This document shows positions 1 through 10,674 of a DNA stretch of 64,000 nt, one piece after another. The position numbers and the translations under genes are program-made. The stretch spans positions 56,963,519-57,027,518 of the forward strand of contig CM070594.1 in NCBI GenBank assembly GCA_036346395.1, written 5' to 3'. The notes under the pieces were generated by a model, which was not told the DNA's origin, made no database searches, and saw only the letters and a list, made by a program, of their open reading frames with translations. The first letter of the stretch is position 1, and every line of letters starts with the position of its first letter. The DNA comes from Hsuehochloa calcarea. Its lineage: Eukaryota > Streptophyta > Magnoliopsida > Poales > Poaceae.

Positions 1-324
1 ATGCCAAGTACAGGTACTACTACTACAGCAGAAAGAAAAAGATCGACGAGAACAATCATGTACTAGGTACACGTACGTCCAGCGCAGTGGCATCGAGTGG
101 CGCGCGCGCGTGTGTCCTATTTATGTAAAAAAAAAAAACATATAACGAGAGAACTGAAGCCTCTACCGACACTTACACGGAATGTGTGCGTTAGGAGTGC
201 AAAAAAAGCACATCACTCGTGCAAGATCGTCGAGATGGATCGGAGTCAGTGGAGTTGATACCGAAAGATGTTGCAACAGAGTTTCTTTTCTAGCTCTAGC
301 TAGTCTTCATGGCAACTTTCCGAA

Positions 325-449
325 GAAAATTACAAAAGGCATATTGGACGTAGGGGGTGTTAAACGAATCCGGATAATACGTTTTTCGGAAAATTACAAA
401 AGGCATATTGGACGTAGGGGGTGTTAAACGAATCCGGATAATACGTTTT
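325..449. repeat. 64-bp tandem duplication
   Basis: Two adjacent copies of a 64-bp unit (325-388 and 389-449) are nearly identical and differ mainly at the end of the unit. An 81-codon open frame at 182-427 runs through them, but it has no recognisable domain and I treat it as chance. Confidence 0.85.
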
Positions 450-884
450 ATTCGATTTCAATTCGGTTAGTAATAAATGTAGTAAGTAAAAAAATTCTTG
501 TGTTCCAAACATGCCCTCGATCACTACTGGCATAGCCAGTATATACGGTTGTCTACTGCACAGAACAAATTAAGTTACACGAGTTTTTGAACTTTGGACC
601 TTATGAACTACATGAGTTTAGGTGAGGTTACTGTACAAGTAGATTTCAGGATTTTTTTTTCCTGATGATTTTAATAGTCATTCTTGAAGGAAGCAAGGAT
701 CAAGGACGATTCGAGTGTAGCTCGTGTAGCTCATAAATCCGTCACGCCTATGCGTGCAAATTAGAAGTACATTTTCATCGATGAGAATCGCTGGCTATAC
801 ACATTAATTCATCAAGGACACACATATAGAGCTAAACATAAGTTTCAAGTACTTGAGTCTTGTGACACCAATTATATACTTATC

Positions 885-885
885 A

Positions 886-966
<81 letters not shown>
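885..966. repeat. Compound microsatellite (CT)n(AT)n
   Basis: A run of about 16 CT units passes directly into about 24 AT units. The minus-strand open frame across it is only the translation of the simple repeat. Confidence 0.95.
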
Positions 967-972
<6 letters not shown>

Positions 973-1164
973 AATAGGTAATTGAGTGCTAAGGTGCTAA
1001 TAGCAATCTTGACTGTTGGATCATGCAGGGTGTTTAATGCAGACCATTGGTGGTGGGAGCAATCTTGACGTATTAATGAAGGCGCATTGAAGGTGGGAGT
1101 ATGCACTGATTAAATGATTTCAAGATTGCCATTAAGACCTATGACTCAATTACCCATTAACACT
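967..1164. mobile_element. MITE-like element with ~45-bp terminal inverted repeats
   Basis: The first ~45 bases of this segment match the reverse complement of its last ~45 bases with only a few mismatches; a shared core is GGTAATTGAGT near each end. The length (~200 bp), AT-rich flanks and long TIRs fit a non-autonomous DNA transposon. The target duplication cannot be read because both flanks are TA repeats. It lies just downstream of the MYB gene's 3' end. The superfamily is not assigned. Confidence 0.7.
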
Positions 1165-1327
1165 ATATATGTTACCTATATGTGTGTGTAAAACACATAC
1201 ACACGTAACTTATGCAAATATGTTCTAAGAAACATGAGTATACAATTATTTAATAAATTATATATATCTGAAATTAAGGATGTGATCGAGCTAGATCAAC
1301 CCATACCTACCGAAATACCCCAAACAT

Positions 1328-2781
1328 TCAGGGAATCCAATGAGGTTGCATGCCAGTGTTCGCCGAGAAGCTATCGACAGAGGAAGCACTGGCCGCCGAC
1401 GTCGACGACGACCCCAGGATGGCATCCATGAAATCCACCATCGGGCCCATGACCGGCTCGGCCACGAAAGCGCCGTCGCCGGCCTTCGGTTCGACAAACA
1501 CCGGGAGGCAGCTCCGAGCCGCGCCTTCTTGAGCCACTAGATCACTTGGTTTGCACTGGCCTGCGATGTCAACGCCTTTGTCCGGGTAAGCATCGGCCGC
1601 GCGGCACAGATTGATGAACTCCCGGTAAACGGCGTACTGGAGATCGCCGCCGTGGACGGCGTGGCCGGGGAGGAAGAGTGGCTGAGAGCTGAAATTGGCC
1701 CATGCCGCCGCGGAGTTGTCCACCGAAGATGGAGGAAACTGAGTGACTGCTTGAGCTGCATTGTCCACCCTGTTCGCTGATGCGCATCGTGCAGCTGCGA
1801 TGCCTTGTCCTGCCCCATCCAGAATGTTGCAGTACAAGTCTGCAGCAATGCAACAGAATTCGAGTTAATACTTAGTACTACATGTTTGGTGCCAGCTGAT
1901 TAATATGTTCTTTCCAAATGGACAATTATTGGGGCATCCAGTTTGGTGCCATATACAAAAAAGAAAGAGAAGGTATGAGAAGTGGCATATATATTCACAG
2001 AGAGATCGAGGTGCGAAATGTAACACAGGTTTTACCTGCATGGGAAGGATGTTACTGGGGTGGAGGCTGCCCACAGCCCGAGATATGAGCTTCTTCTTGA
2101 TGGTGGAGTTCCAAAAGTTCTTCACCTCATTGTCTGTTCTACCAGGCAGGTGCTTGGCTATCTGGGCCCACCTGTAGCGTAGTAAAGCACAAAGGCACAC
2201 ACATTTAGATAGCTCAATTTGCCATTTGTGTCCCTTTAATTCCTTGCTTGTCTCCAGCAAGTTGATGTGATTGTGCATTACTCACACATATATAGGCCAT
2301 GCACGGATAGATAAGTAACTGTCAATCTGTCATACAGGGGAAGTTACAGCCTCACATCATGCATATATGGCTGATTTGCATGTAGGCCCGGCCGGCCATG
2401 GATTACCTGTTCCCTAGCACCCTGTGGAGCTCAATGATGAGGGCCTCCTCCTGCTGCGAGAAGCTTCCCCTCTTCAACTCCGGTCTCAGGTAGTTGATCC
2501 ACCTCAGCCTGCAGCTCTTGCCACACCTCTGCAGCCCTGCATGCATTCACAGTTGCACACAGCGCGCACACATATATGCAGCAATGTATAAACTGAAGTA
2601 CACTGAAGTAATAGAACTTCGTGTGTGTGTGTGTGTATTCACGCTTACCCGCTTGTCTTGGGACCGAGCTCCAGCAGCCATGGCCATGTGTGGAGATGTA
2701 CTTGACGAGCTTCTCGTCTTCCTCTGGTGACCACAGGCCCCTCCTGATCTTCTGCTTGTTGCAGCAGGAGTGGTGCCCCAT
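1328..2781 (-). CDS. R2R3-MYB transcription factor, MYB26-like
   Basis: Nuclear DNA-binding regulator. Exon 1 is 2649-2781 (133 nt) and exon 2 is 2407-2536 (130 nt), the two lengths typical of R2R3-MYB genes. Exon 3 starts at 2171 and the last exon runs from 1839 to the stop at 1328. The protein starts MGHHSCCNKQK. R2 (about residues 13-63) and R3 (about 66-116) carry the regularly spaced Trp residues, including RWINYLRPELKRG and RTDNEVKNFWNSTIKKKL. The stretch ELHRVLGNRWAQIAKHLPGR is closest, in my recollection, to Arabidopsis MYB26, which controls secondary wall thickening in anther endothecium; that role is inferred. One oddity: the strong exon 3 donor (after 2036) is phase 0, while the convincing C-terminal frame ending MQPHWIP needs phase 1. 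A weaker donor after 2056 would fit (about 296 aa). So either that donor is used or a one-base shift exists. Confidence 0.85.
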
Positions 2782-3464
2782 CTCTCCCTCCCCCCTGAAC
2801 TCCTGAAGGCTCTCACTTCACACTGGCACAAGTAGCGCCGCATGCAACCACTTGAGCTTTAGTAGTAACTTGGTTATAAAGAAGAGGAGAGAGGGCAATA
2901 TGCCCATTGCAAATGCATGCATGCAAGGGCTACCTCTAAGGGCAGGCAGAGTAAAAGCACGGAGAGAAAAAGTTGGACCTAAACCTGTGCATGCAGTTGA
3001 ACCCTAGCTAGGGCCATATCTGACCTAGGTGTGTGAGCAGCATGTTACATAGGTTACTTCAAAAGTGAGTGGCTCAACCGCTCAAGCGAGGACCCAATGT
3101 GATGAGGTGACTGGAGGGTTTTTTGTACTTTCGCGCTGCATTATGAGAGAAGGCTTGTGTGATGGGGTTTCCGTTAAGCTTGAGCCCTATGCCTGGTTAG
3201 TTTTGGGACCTCTTGCACCGGGTGTGAGACAGCATCTTTGATGCCTGTGTGGGTGTGTGTGTTTGCATGCGTAAAAATTTAACTGTTCTATCAGTACGCC
3301 CATAAGTGCTTGCTTTCTCCGAACTACATGGCAGCAGCTACCATTTAGACTAGTATATATCAATTCGTCTATCTAATGATCCATATAGTGCATTCTGATC
3401 CATCATCCATATATGTACTCGAGCCTTAAATAGCCTATACACGCTTTAGCATGTATGAGAGGGG
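2782..3464. other. Upstream flank of MYB gene
   Basis: No gene seen. This is the presumed 5' UTR and promoter side of the minus-strand MYB gene. No confident TATA box or other regulatory motif can be assigned. Confidence 0.5.
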
Positions 3465-3960
3465 TTTTTTTTTCTTTCCCATTTAGCCCTTTTTTTAAGA
3501 AAAAGAAGAAGAAATAGTAAAAACTAATCCACCGCGACGAAAATGACAAAAATGGTACCTTTACCTTGCGAAATCACCACAAAAAACCACGTAACGCTAA
3601 CTGGGACCGCGGAAGACCACGCCACCACGTGTCGATCGGGATCTATGACATCTGCGTGTCACGATCTCGGATCGTAGTGGCAGCGGCGTGTCGTGCTCCA
3701 AAATCGCGCACACCAATCGGCGAAGTACATATGCTAAGCGGCAGGATGGTTTCGCACATACCGTATGGCCGACATTCGCGCAGCCACGTGCCAGAGCGCA
3801 ACACGTCGCCTGCCGCGGTCTGGGATTGCGGTACGTGATTTTCTGTGGTCTTTGTGAGCGGCATGTGTATTCCCGCGGTAATTTCGCATGGTAGGGGTAT
3901 TATTTTTGGTATTTCATTCAAGAAGGGTTAGTACTGCTATTTGCTTCAGAAAAAAAAAAC
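3465..3960. mobile_element. Fold-back element with long imperfect inverted repeats
   Basis: The left arm (about 3490-3600) is similar to the reverse complement of the right arm (about 3850-3955); both contain a CCTTGCGAAAT / ACCATGCGAAAT core followed by an ACC(G)CG tract. The middle is GC-rich and has short open frames without domains. This suggests a non-autonomous DNA transposon. Ends and target duplication are not defined. Confidence 0.45.
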
Positions 3961-4343
3961 ATTTTAGTCGAAGACTCCCTGCAGTGTTCTTACTTACCAT
4001 GCGGTCTGCAGAAAACAAGCATCATCTAGCCATTTGATATAAAAAGCAATGTACCATTCATTCACCTTTGACAAACGATCTAGATTTGAGATCCTCTATA
4101 TATATATATATCCTGCCAAAGAGAAAGAGGAACAGGAACTGCAGCAAACAGAAGGTCTCTGTGCGTACGCATTCAGGTATTCTCGAGGACACAATTTGGT
4201 AGCTTCCCTAAAAATATTGTGGTTCTAATTAAGCAGAGTAGCTGGCCTTCCGTATATATCAACGTTCAACAAGCTTTCTGTCAAATTAAGGATATGTATA
4301 TCGGAAATCCTCTCCTCTATTGGTTTTTTCATCTTGAAGAAAA

Positions 4344-4510
4344 TTGCAAGAAGTTGGGTTTTCCCATTTAACTTCAAGAAATTGCAACAAGTTGGATTTC
4401 CGGATTTCGGACTTCAACTTCAAAAGGTTGCAATAAGTTGGATTTCGGATTTTATCTTACTGAAATTGCAAGAAGTTGCATTTTTCGGATTTCATCTTCA
4501 AGAAATTCGG
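4344..4510 (+). repeat. Degenerate tandem array, ~38-46-bp unit, 4 copies
   Basis: Units beginning TTGCAAGAAGTTGGATTT-like start at about 4344, 4382, 4428 and 4466, with a partial fifth. Each is followed by a TTCGGATTT / CTTCAAGAAA tract. The open frame through them merely reflects the repeat. Confidence 0.7.
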
Positions 4511-4647
4511 CCACAAATTTTGGTACAAGAAATCGAAAGAGAATAAGAAAAATCACAAGAAAATCGGAGAAAATCAATTAAAAATTGCGTCGAAGTGCTC
4601 CATGGCCGCCGGCTACGTGCTCTTCACCGACGCCATGGCTGTCGGGT

Positions 4648-4945
4648 GGATCCAGCCTCGCCCTTGCTGGATCCGTGCGTGGAGGCCGCTAGATCTGGGG
4701 ACGCCGGCGAGGTGGAGGAGGCTGACACGGCTGAGGGCGACGGCGCGCGGTGAGGAAGGACTCGCCGGAGAGGACGACGCCCGGGCCGTGAGCCCGTGAC
4801 TGAGGATCTGGCCTCACCCTTGCCGGACCCGCACGTGGAGGTTGCTGGATCTTGGGATACCGGCGAGAGGAGGCCGACGCTGTTGAGGATAACGACGCCC
4901 GATGAGGAAGGATTCGCTGGAGAGGACGACGTCCGGGCCATGACG
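4648..4945 (+). repeat. ~156-bp diverged tandem duplication (GC-rich)
   Basis: Copies at 4648-4803 and 4804-4945 share blocks such as GGAGAGGACGACG and GATGAGGAAGGA, with many substitutions. The region is GC-rich and resembles former coding or 5'-UTR sequence, but no protein domain is recognisable. Confidence 0.7.
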
Positions 4946-7391
4946 GACGCAAAGAACTAAATGTCGGGCCAGGAGAGAAGAGATGGTAAGGAAGAGGGAG
5001 GGAAAGGAGAGAGAAAGGTACTCTTTTTTTTTAATTGTTGCAAAATGGACAGGCTGAAGAGGGGTGAGGCGCGAATCTCGGAGCGATCCAACGGCGAGGC
5101 TCGTACATGGAACTCCGTATACTAGTGGGAAAGCCTCTCTCTCTGTATACAGGTGATATGAAAAATAGCTGTAAATTGTTTGCTCTGGATTTCTACTTGG
5201 ATCCAGTTCTTGCACCAGCTAGTGTTACAATGTTAATCTAGCACAAATTTCAACTTGTCATTGCACTCAATCGACACCAAGATAAAAAAGCTGATCGAGA
5301 CTAGTATTTGTTGGCCTAAGATATTGATGCGAAAAAGGCCCGGGAGCGGCTTCGGACAAGAACATCGATGGAGTGGGTCTGCACGATGTGAAGAACACTG
5401 CCTTAATTAGACTCCCGGTCTAGCTTGTCTTATCAGCCTGGGACTAGTCCGGTGACAAACATGACCTCTCTCCCTACCTATCTGTCTGCGAGAGAGTGTA
5501 CCGCTGACAAACATGACCTGATCACTGAATGAAACGAGTAGTACAGAACCCAACACTGATCTCTGAAAGAAGCGTTAACTGAAAATGTCGCCAAGATCGA
5601 GCCAAGAGTCTGCTAATCCCTCGCCTAATTCGTGGCAACTCCATCCGGCCCGCCGGTACGTGCACAAAATTAAGAAGGTTTTCCGCGACCTTTCCCAATC
5701 CGTTTAACCTTCCGATAGCGGCACTGTCGGTCGCCATATCCCGCGCGGGCGCGCGCGTAGTGCCCGTCTCCTTTATAGAGAGAGGGGCCGAGGATATTGC
5801 GCGCACGCTACCGTTAGCCAGCAACCCGGCGCGAGGAACAGGACAAACCGAATCCCCTCGCCGATATGGCCGGCCACGTCGCCACGCGAGCTAGCTAGCT
5901 ATAGCGCGCGCGCGCGTAACAACCGCTTGGACCGTATGCAGTATAAATCTGACAAATGCACTAGTATAAATCTTGCATCGCCAATCTAAACACTAAAAAT
6001 ATATAATGATTTATCAAAACCAAAAACTTTAATTAACCGCGCACTCGATCCCCGCGGTGAGAAGGCGCCAATTCATTTTCGACACTTACCACGTGTGGTC
6101 CGATTGGTGCCCTCAAATTAATTTCATTGCTTTCGATGGAAACATGCAAGACTAGAACACATCAAAATCAAAATCTAGACGTAATGTTAGATGCAGTAAA
6201 TAAGAGCATGGAAGATACTCCACGTCTAGATATGGGACGAAAGGATGCAGTACTTACAGCAGATTAATTACTTTCATCATACAATGTGGCAAAACAGGAC
6301 AAAGTAGCAATCTAGTGGTAACAAACCAGCAAAGTATACAATTAATTCAGTCCATACAAGCTACTCACATACAAGTAATTAAGATAGAACTTGATCAGTT
6401 GCCTGTAAATGCGGATAATGTTGTATGCAATGGCCGTTTTGTAATTTCTAAATTAGAGAAAAGAAGAAAATGGAAAATAAAAGGAAAAGGAAAAGGTGGG
6501 GCCCACCTGTCATTGGGAGAGAAGAAGAGATAAGGTTGGAGTCCAACAGTGTAGCGCTCGGCGGGGATCGATCCCTACATGGAGGCGAGGGGCGGCTCGG
6601 GTGGATTCGCGCCAATCATTGGTAGCGTCGTGGGCTCCTCCTCTTCTTAAGGGTTCATCCTCGTCCTCCTCCTTTTCGCCAATACATCGAGTTCTCCTCG
6701 TTTGGTTTTCTTCTCCTCTCTCCTGATTTGATCTCAGGCTTGGACCGTGCAAGCTGCTGCGCCGTCGTGGTTGAGCTCCTACCTCCTTGCGCCACCTCCT
6801 TATTGAGGTCACCGAGAAGCGAGTGGTGCTCCATTGTGGTTGGGTCCGCCAGGTTACATTCTTGATTTGGGTGAGAATGAAGGTTTTGGTGTGGTGGATT
6901 TACTCCTTGGTGCATTCGGTGATGCATCTTCTCGTTGATTCTTGTGCGGCATTTTCACGGTACCTCGACTTCACTTTTGGTTTGTCCCGATTGTGAAGAG
7001 CGGCATTGTATCTCCAACGACCACATCCGTTCACCGCAACACAATGAGCGATTGGTTTTACGAGACAACGTCTTGGGGTGCCTTGCGGTCGACTTAGTGG
7101 CTTTTAGTGCCATCCGCTTAGTGAGTTTGCATTTTTGTTTAAATCATTATTCTTGTGTAGAAGTATGCCATGCTAGTATATTTCATATTATATTGTCTTT
7201 GATCCATCTCTAGCACATGATGACTTGCATGGTAATATTGTGGGTTTGTGAATTGCTCGATGAGGATTGTTGTCCCTAGTGAGATTAGGTGACAATTTAG
7301 GTTATAAATCATTTGAAATTGTTAATTGCATACTTTAGTCAAGTTGATCATTTATCTCTATCAATAGCGTCACATAAGCTGTTTTTAAAGC
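4946..7391. other. Intergenic sequence, no gene recognised
   Basis: Short open frames exist (for example near 5522-5824 and 6510-6930) but none shows a domain, conserved motif or splice-supported extension. Around 6490-6990 the sequence looks like an untranslated leader or an LTR end (GC-rich, then T-rich); I cannot assign it. Confidence 0.4.
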
Positions 7392-7757
7392 GTGGTTCGG
7401 TTGCTTCATTTCGATCGAATTTGATTAAGTATAAACTCGATCTTGCACATTAATCGCTTGTTCCTTCGGTACGAAAGTATTAAGTGTTGTCATTGTGACT
7501 TATGAGATAATTTGACTTTTGTTCTTGTCATAGTGGTAAGGCACTTAGTTCACTCAAGGTCGATTTTTACACTGTGGTTCGGTTGCTTCATTTCTTACCG
7601 AATTTGCTTAAGTGTAAACTATGATCTTGCGCATTAATTGGCTTGTTCCTTCTGGCGCCGAAAGTATTAAGCGTTGTTATTGTGACTTATGAGATAATTT
7701 GACTTTTGTTCTTGTTACCGTGGTAAGACATTTAGTTCAGCTCAAGATCTGATTTAT
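7392..7757 (+). repeat. 182-bp tandem duplication
   Basis: Copies start at 7392 and 7574 with GTGGTTCGGTTGCTTCATTT and share the block GACTTATGAGATAATTTGAC. Scattered substitutions and small indels show the duplication is not recent. Confidence 0.85.
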
Positions 7758-8512
7758 TTATTGAAAAATATCATATCTAATTAATGAAAAGACTAGACAA
7801 AAGTGGCAAGAGGGTCTAGAATTAATTCTTAAGCAGACCTAACATCCGAGAGCAATAAATAACTATTTAAAATATGTGCAATATGCTGATTTTAGTTGTT
7901 CACATATTCTATCTGTTGAGTATATTATCCTATTTAATTAACATGAGAAGATTACATGTCAAACTGAATGTTTATATGTTGTTTCTGTCATCTTTGTGGT
8001 GCTGGAAATATGTCTTAATGATCATAACTATTGCTGAAATATTTTCTAAACATTTGCTAAAACTGCTAAATTTACAACAGATAAGTCTCAACACCGGCGT
8101 GTATACAGAAGCTCGCACGACTAAAAAAGATGGGCTTCCAAGTACAAATTCTTGAGAATCAGAGTGTAGCAAACTACCACATGCAAAAGAAAAGGTGGCT
8201 GTAATTTTTTGGCACCACGCAGAACTGAAACACAGCTGCACAAGTAATGTTTAAGGCTACTAGGCCTTGCGCTTCTGTAATTTTATCATCAAATTAATTA
8301 ACCAATAACAACATTCCACGTAGTGGATAAAATATACATGTTAAATAGAAGAGGTAAAATGAATTTAAAAAATAGAATCGAAAGAACATGTCAGCTGGCA
8401 GTTAAGTAACACAATTACTATGTGACAGAGCTATGGACTTTGCAGGCTTGACTCTTGAGGCTTCACAAAGGCAGTTGCCCTGCTGTGCCTTTCTTCTGGA
8501 TAGAAACTTCAA
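7758..8512. other. Intergenic sequence downstream of carrier fragment
   Basis: Nothing recognisable; AT-rich with short domain-free open frames. It would contain the 3' UTR of the minus-strand carrier if that is transcribed. Confidence 0.4.
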
Positions 8513-9769
8513 CTAGAACCATGAACAGACCTTTGGTTCTCTCTCGGAGGTATTCTTCAGAAAATTCTTCATTGTGTCATATGCGGTGAAACCAATAGCC
8601 ACCGAGGGTACCACCTACAAAATTACCCATATTTCAGAGGCGTCATCTTGGTAACACAACACAATTGTATACATCTCGACTACAAACTCGATCTGAGTAT
8701 GAAATACACTAATCAATGAGTAAGATTTTTAGCTAAACAAACTGCCATGGACAAGTAGTGAAACTAGATAGTTCAAGAAAAGCTGTGATTCAATTAAATG
8801 CAAGGATTCAGGGACGATGAAAGATTTGGGTAACTTTAAGAACAAAAGCACCCACATGTTAACGAGACACCAAGTAGCAAATTCAAAATGTGAAACTTTT
8901 CAGTGGAATATACATCAGAACACAAATTAGTCACAAAAATGGCCACATTCCAGATAAGGTTATAGAGCATTAGCCATAATCACCCAATCATCAACTACAG
9001 TTTCGTAGGCAAAGCAAGCACAAGAAAGCCGAGCAAATTGCTTAGGTGTACCACACAATTGTGAAACCACTTGGTCTACTTTTTTTGTTTTCCATCATGT
9101 GATCTTAAAAGTTATGCCTGCAAATGCAAGCACACACAAGGTGAAACATCCGAAGGTAAAGTTTGCGGAGTTTCAGGCTCTAACGACAGGAGAGAGCAAG
9201 TTCTCCTAAGACTTTCAGACCACCAAGGAGTTATTCGAATGGGACAGTTGCAAAATAACCGATAAAAGATTGTTCAGTATATTTGGAAACTAAATAGGCT
9301 CCTATAAATGTACAGTAGAACCCAAAATGACAAGTGTTATCGCCAGAACTACCTTGATGTAATTGAGGCTCAAACCAGCCAACAATTGTCTCCATCCCTG
9401 TGTTTGTTTGATGATCATAAGCCCCTGGAATGTACCCTTATTCGTGGGCCCCAAAAGTGATCATTCTGTTGCTGACTCTGAACCTACAAAAGGGAAGAAA
9501 ATAAAAGGATGATAAATAGTTGAGAAACATAGTTATTAAGAAAATTAACAAGGATCTCTAAAAAAGTATGTGCCATATGGGACAAATGAAGTACCTGCAT
9601 CTGTCTCCTGACAACATCTAATGGGTAAGTCTGCCCAAATAAACCAGCTGCGGCACCACAGGACAATTTCAATGTGACAGAATTTTTGTAATCTTCAGGT
9701 ACGTGTGCCTTCAGTCCTTCGTATATGTAGAATTTAAGGCCAGCATAAGTATTCCCATGAGCGTTGGAC
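8513..9769 (-). pseudogene. Mitochondrial carrier family protein (CoA/LEU5-like), 3' exons only, frameshifted
   Basis: Three exons of an inner-membrane solute carrier survive: 9595-9769, 9353-9483 and 8513-8614, with good AG/GT borders. Visible features are the YAGLKFYIYEGLK helix, SCGAAAGLFGQT, and the carrier signature PLDVVRRQMQ (P-x-D-x-x-R-x-R type), then LAGLSLNYIK and VVPSVAIGFTAYDTMKNF near the C-terminus. This resembles the plant CoA/adenine-nucleotide branch, an identification by memory of the family. Lesions: a shift near 9755 (frame changes between PTLMGIL and YAGL), loss of two residues between GQT and YPL, and a one-base deletion near 9430 that brings a premature TGA before GLMIIKQTQGW. 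The N-terminal two thirds are absent; an LTR begins at 9945. Probably a dead fragment, unless the indels are assembly errors. Confidence 0.75.
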
Positions 9770-9944
9770 CTGAATGCAAATAGTTCAGATGGAGACCTCA
9801 AAAAGACAACAATATAACAACTGTAGTGAAAGGTATTGAAATTATCCAGACACGAGGGCAAAATAGGAATATATACAGCTCACAGCAAGTCTTCAGCTCA
9901 CTAGATATTTTTATGGTGCTTGAATAAGCATCGAGAGATATATG

Positions 9945-10080
9945 TGTTAGAGATATATGTATACTTGTATTATTTTCATTGTTATGAGGATTATTTGCAT
10001 ATTCACCTCATGTACTTCTCTATATATCGACCATTGCCCTCGTAATACAAGTTGCTATTCCTAACATGGTATCGAGTCCA
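9945..10080 (+). mobile_element. Short copia-type LTR with adjacent primer-binding site
   Basis: A 122-bp segment (9945-10066) starts TGTTAG and ends CCTAACA, giving LTR-type TG...CA ends. It is followed at once by TGGTATCGAGTCC (10067-10079), a near match to the initiator-tRNA-Met primer-binding site TGGTATCAGAGCC. The partner LTR is not found; the adjacent sequence is interrupted by the gypsy element starting near 10675. Confidence 0.55.
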
Positions 10081-10674
10081 TTAGGGTTACCTCTTCCGGA
10101 CGCGCAACTCGCCCTTCTGCCTCTAGCCGCCGCCGCTCTCTGCGCTGCCGCCGACGCCTCCGATCGGCAATGAGCTCGTCGTCTCTGCATCAGAGCGACT
10201 CAGACTTCGCCGCCACCGCTGCTCGCGTCTCGGGCCATCTCCGGTCGGCGGCCGAGCTCGCCTCTCTGCCGTCGCTGACGCCTCATCGCTGCTCGGTTTG
10301 GGCGGCAGATCGCCGACTCATCGCCGCCGCCATCCAGCCGCCATCGACGCGTCATATGCTCTCCAGGCCGGCGCTCGGGAGCTCCTCTTATCGCCGACCG
10401 CCTTCCTTTGCCTCCGTGTCGCCGCCGGAGTTTTCGCCGCTGCCGCCAGCCGCCGCCGAGCTCGCCATCGATCGCTTCTCCGTGCCGGCGCGGGAGCTCT
10501 TCTTTGTCGACCGTAGTCCCCTCGCTCGCCTCTCTTTGCTTTTCTCTCGGGCCGTGAGTGGTCGGTCTTGGGCCGTGAACTACCGGTTCGGCTCTTTAAG
10601 CGAGCCACCGAGAGAGAAACAACAAACATTTTGGTCAGTCTGTCCTCCGCGTCATTGCTGCCGCGCGGGATGCT
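10081..10674 (+). other. GC-rich leader and 171-codon ORF of unknown nature
   Basis: An ATG at 10170 opens a 171-codon frame to 10685, rich in Ser, Ala, Pro and Arg. No domain is recognised. Its place just after an LTR and primer-binding site suggests the leader or start of a copia gag, truncated where the minus-strand gypsy element begins. The stop codon already lies in gypsy sequence, so the frame is not intact. Confidence 0.3.

Noticed and set aside
182..427. 81-codon frame at the left edge
   Set aside because: It runs through a 64-bp tandem duplication and has no domain, so it is treated as chance.
804..1106. 100-codon minus-strand frame with IYIYIY and ERERER runs
   Set aside because: It is the translation of the CT/AT microsatellite and part of a MITE.
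3566..3921. Overlapping frames of 68-92 codons on both strands
   Set aside because: They lie inside a fold-back element, overlap each other and show no domain.
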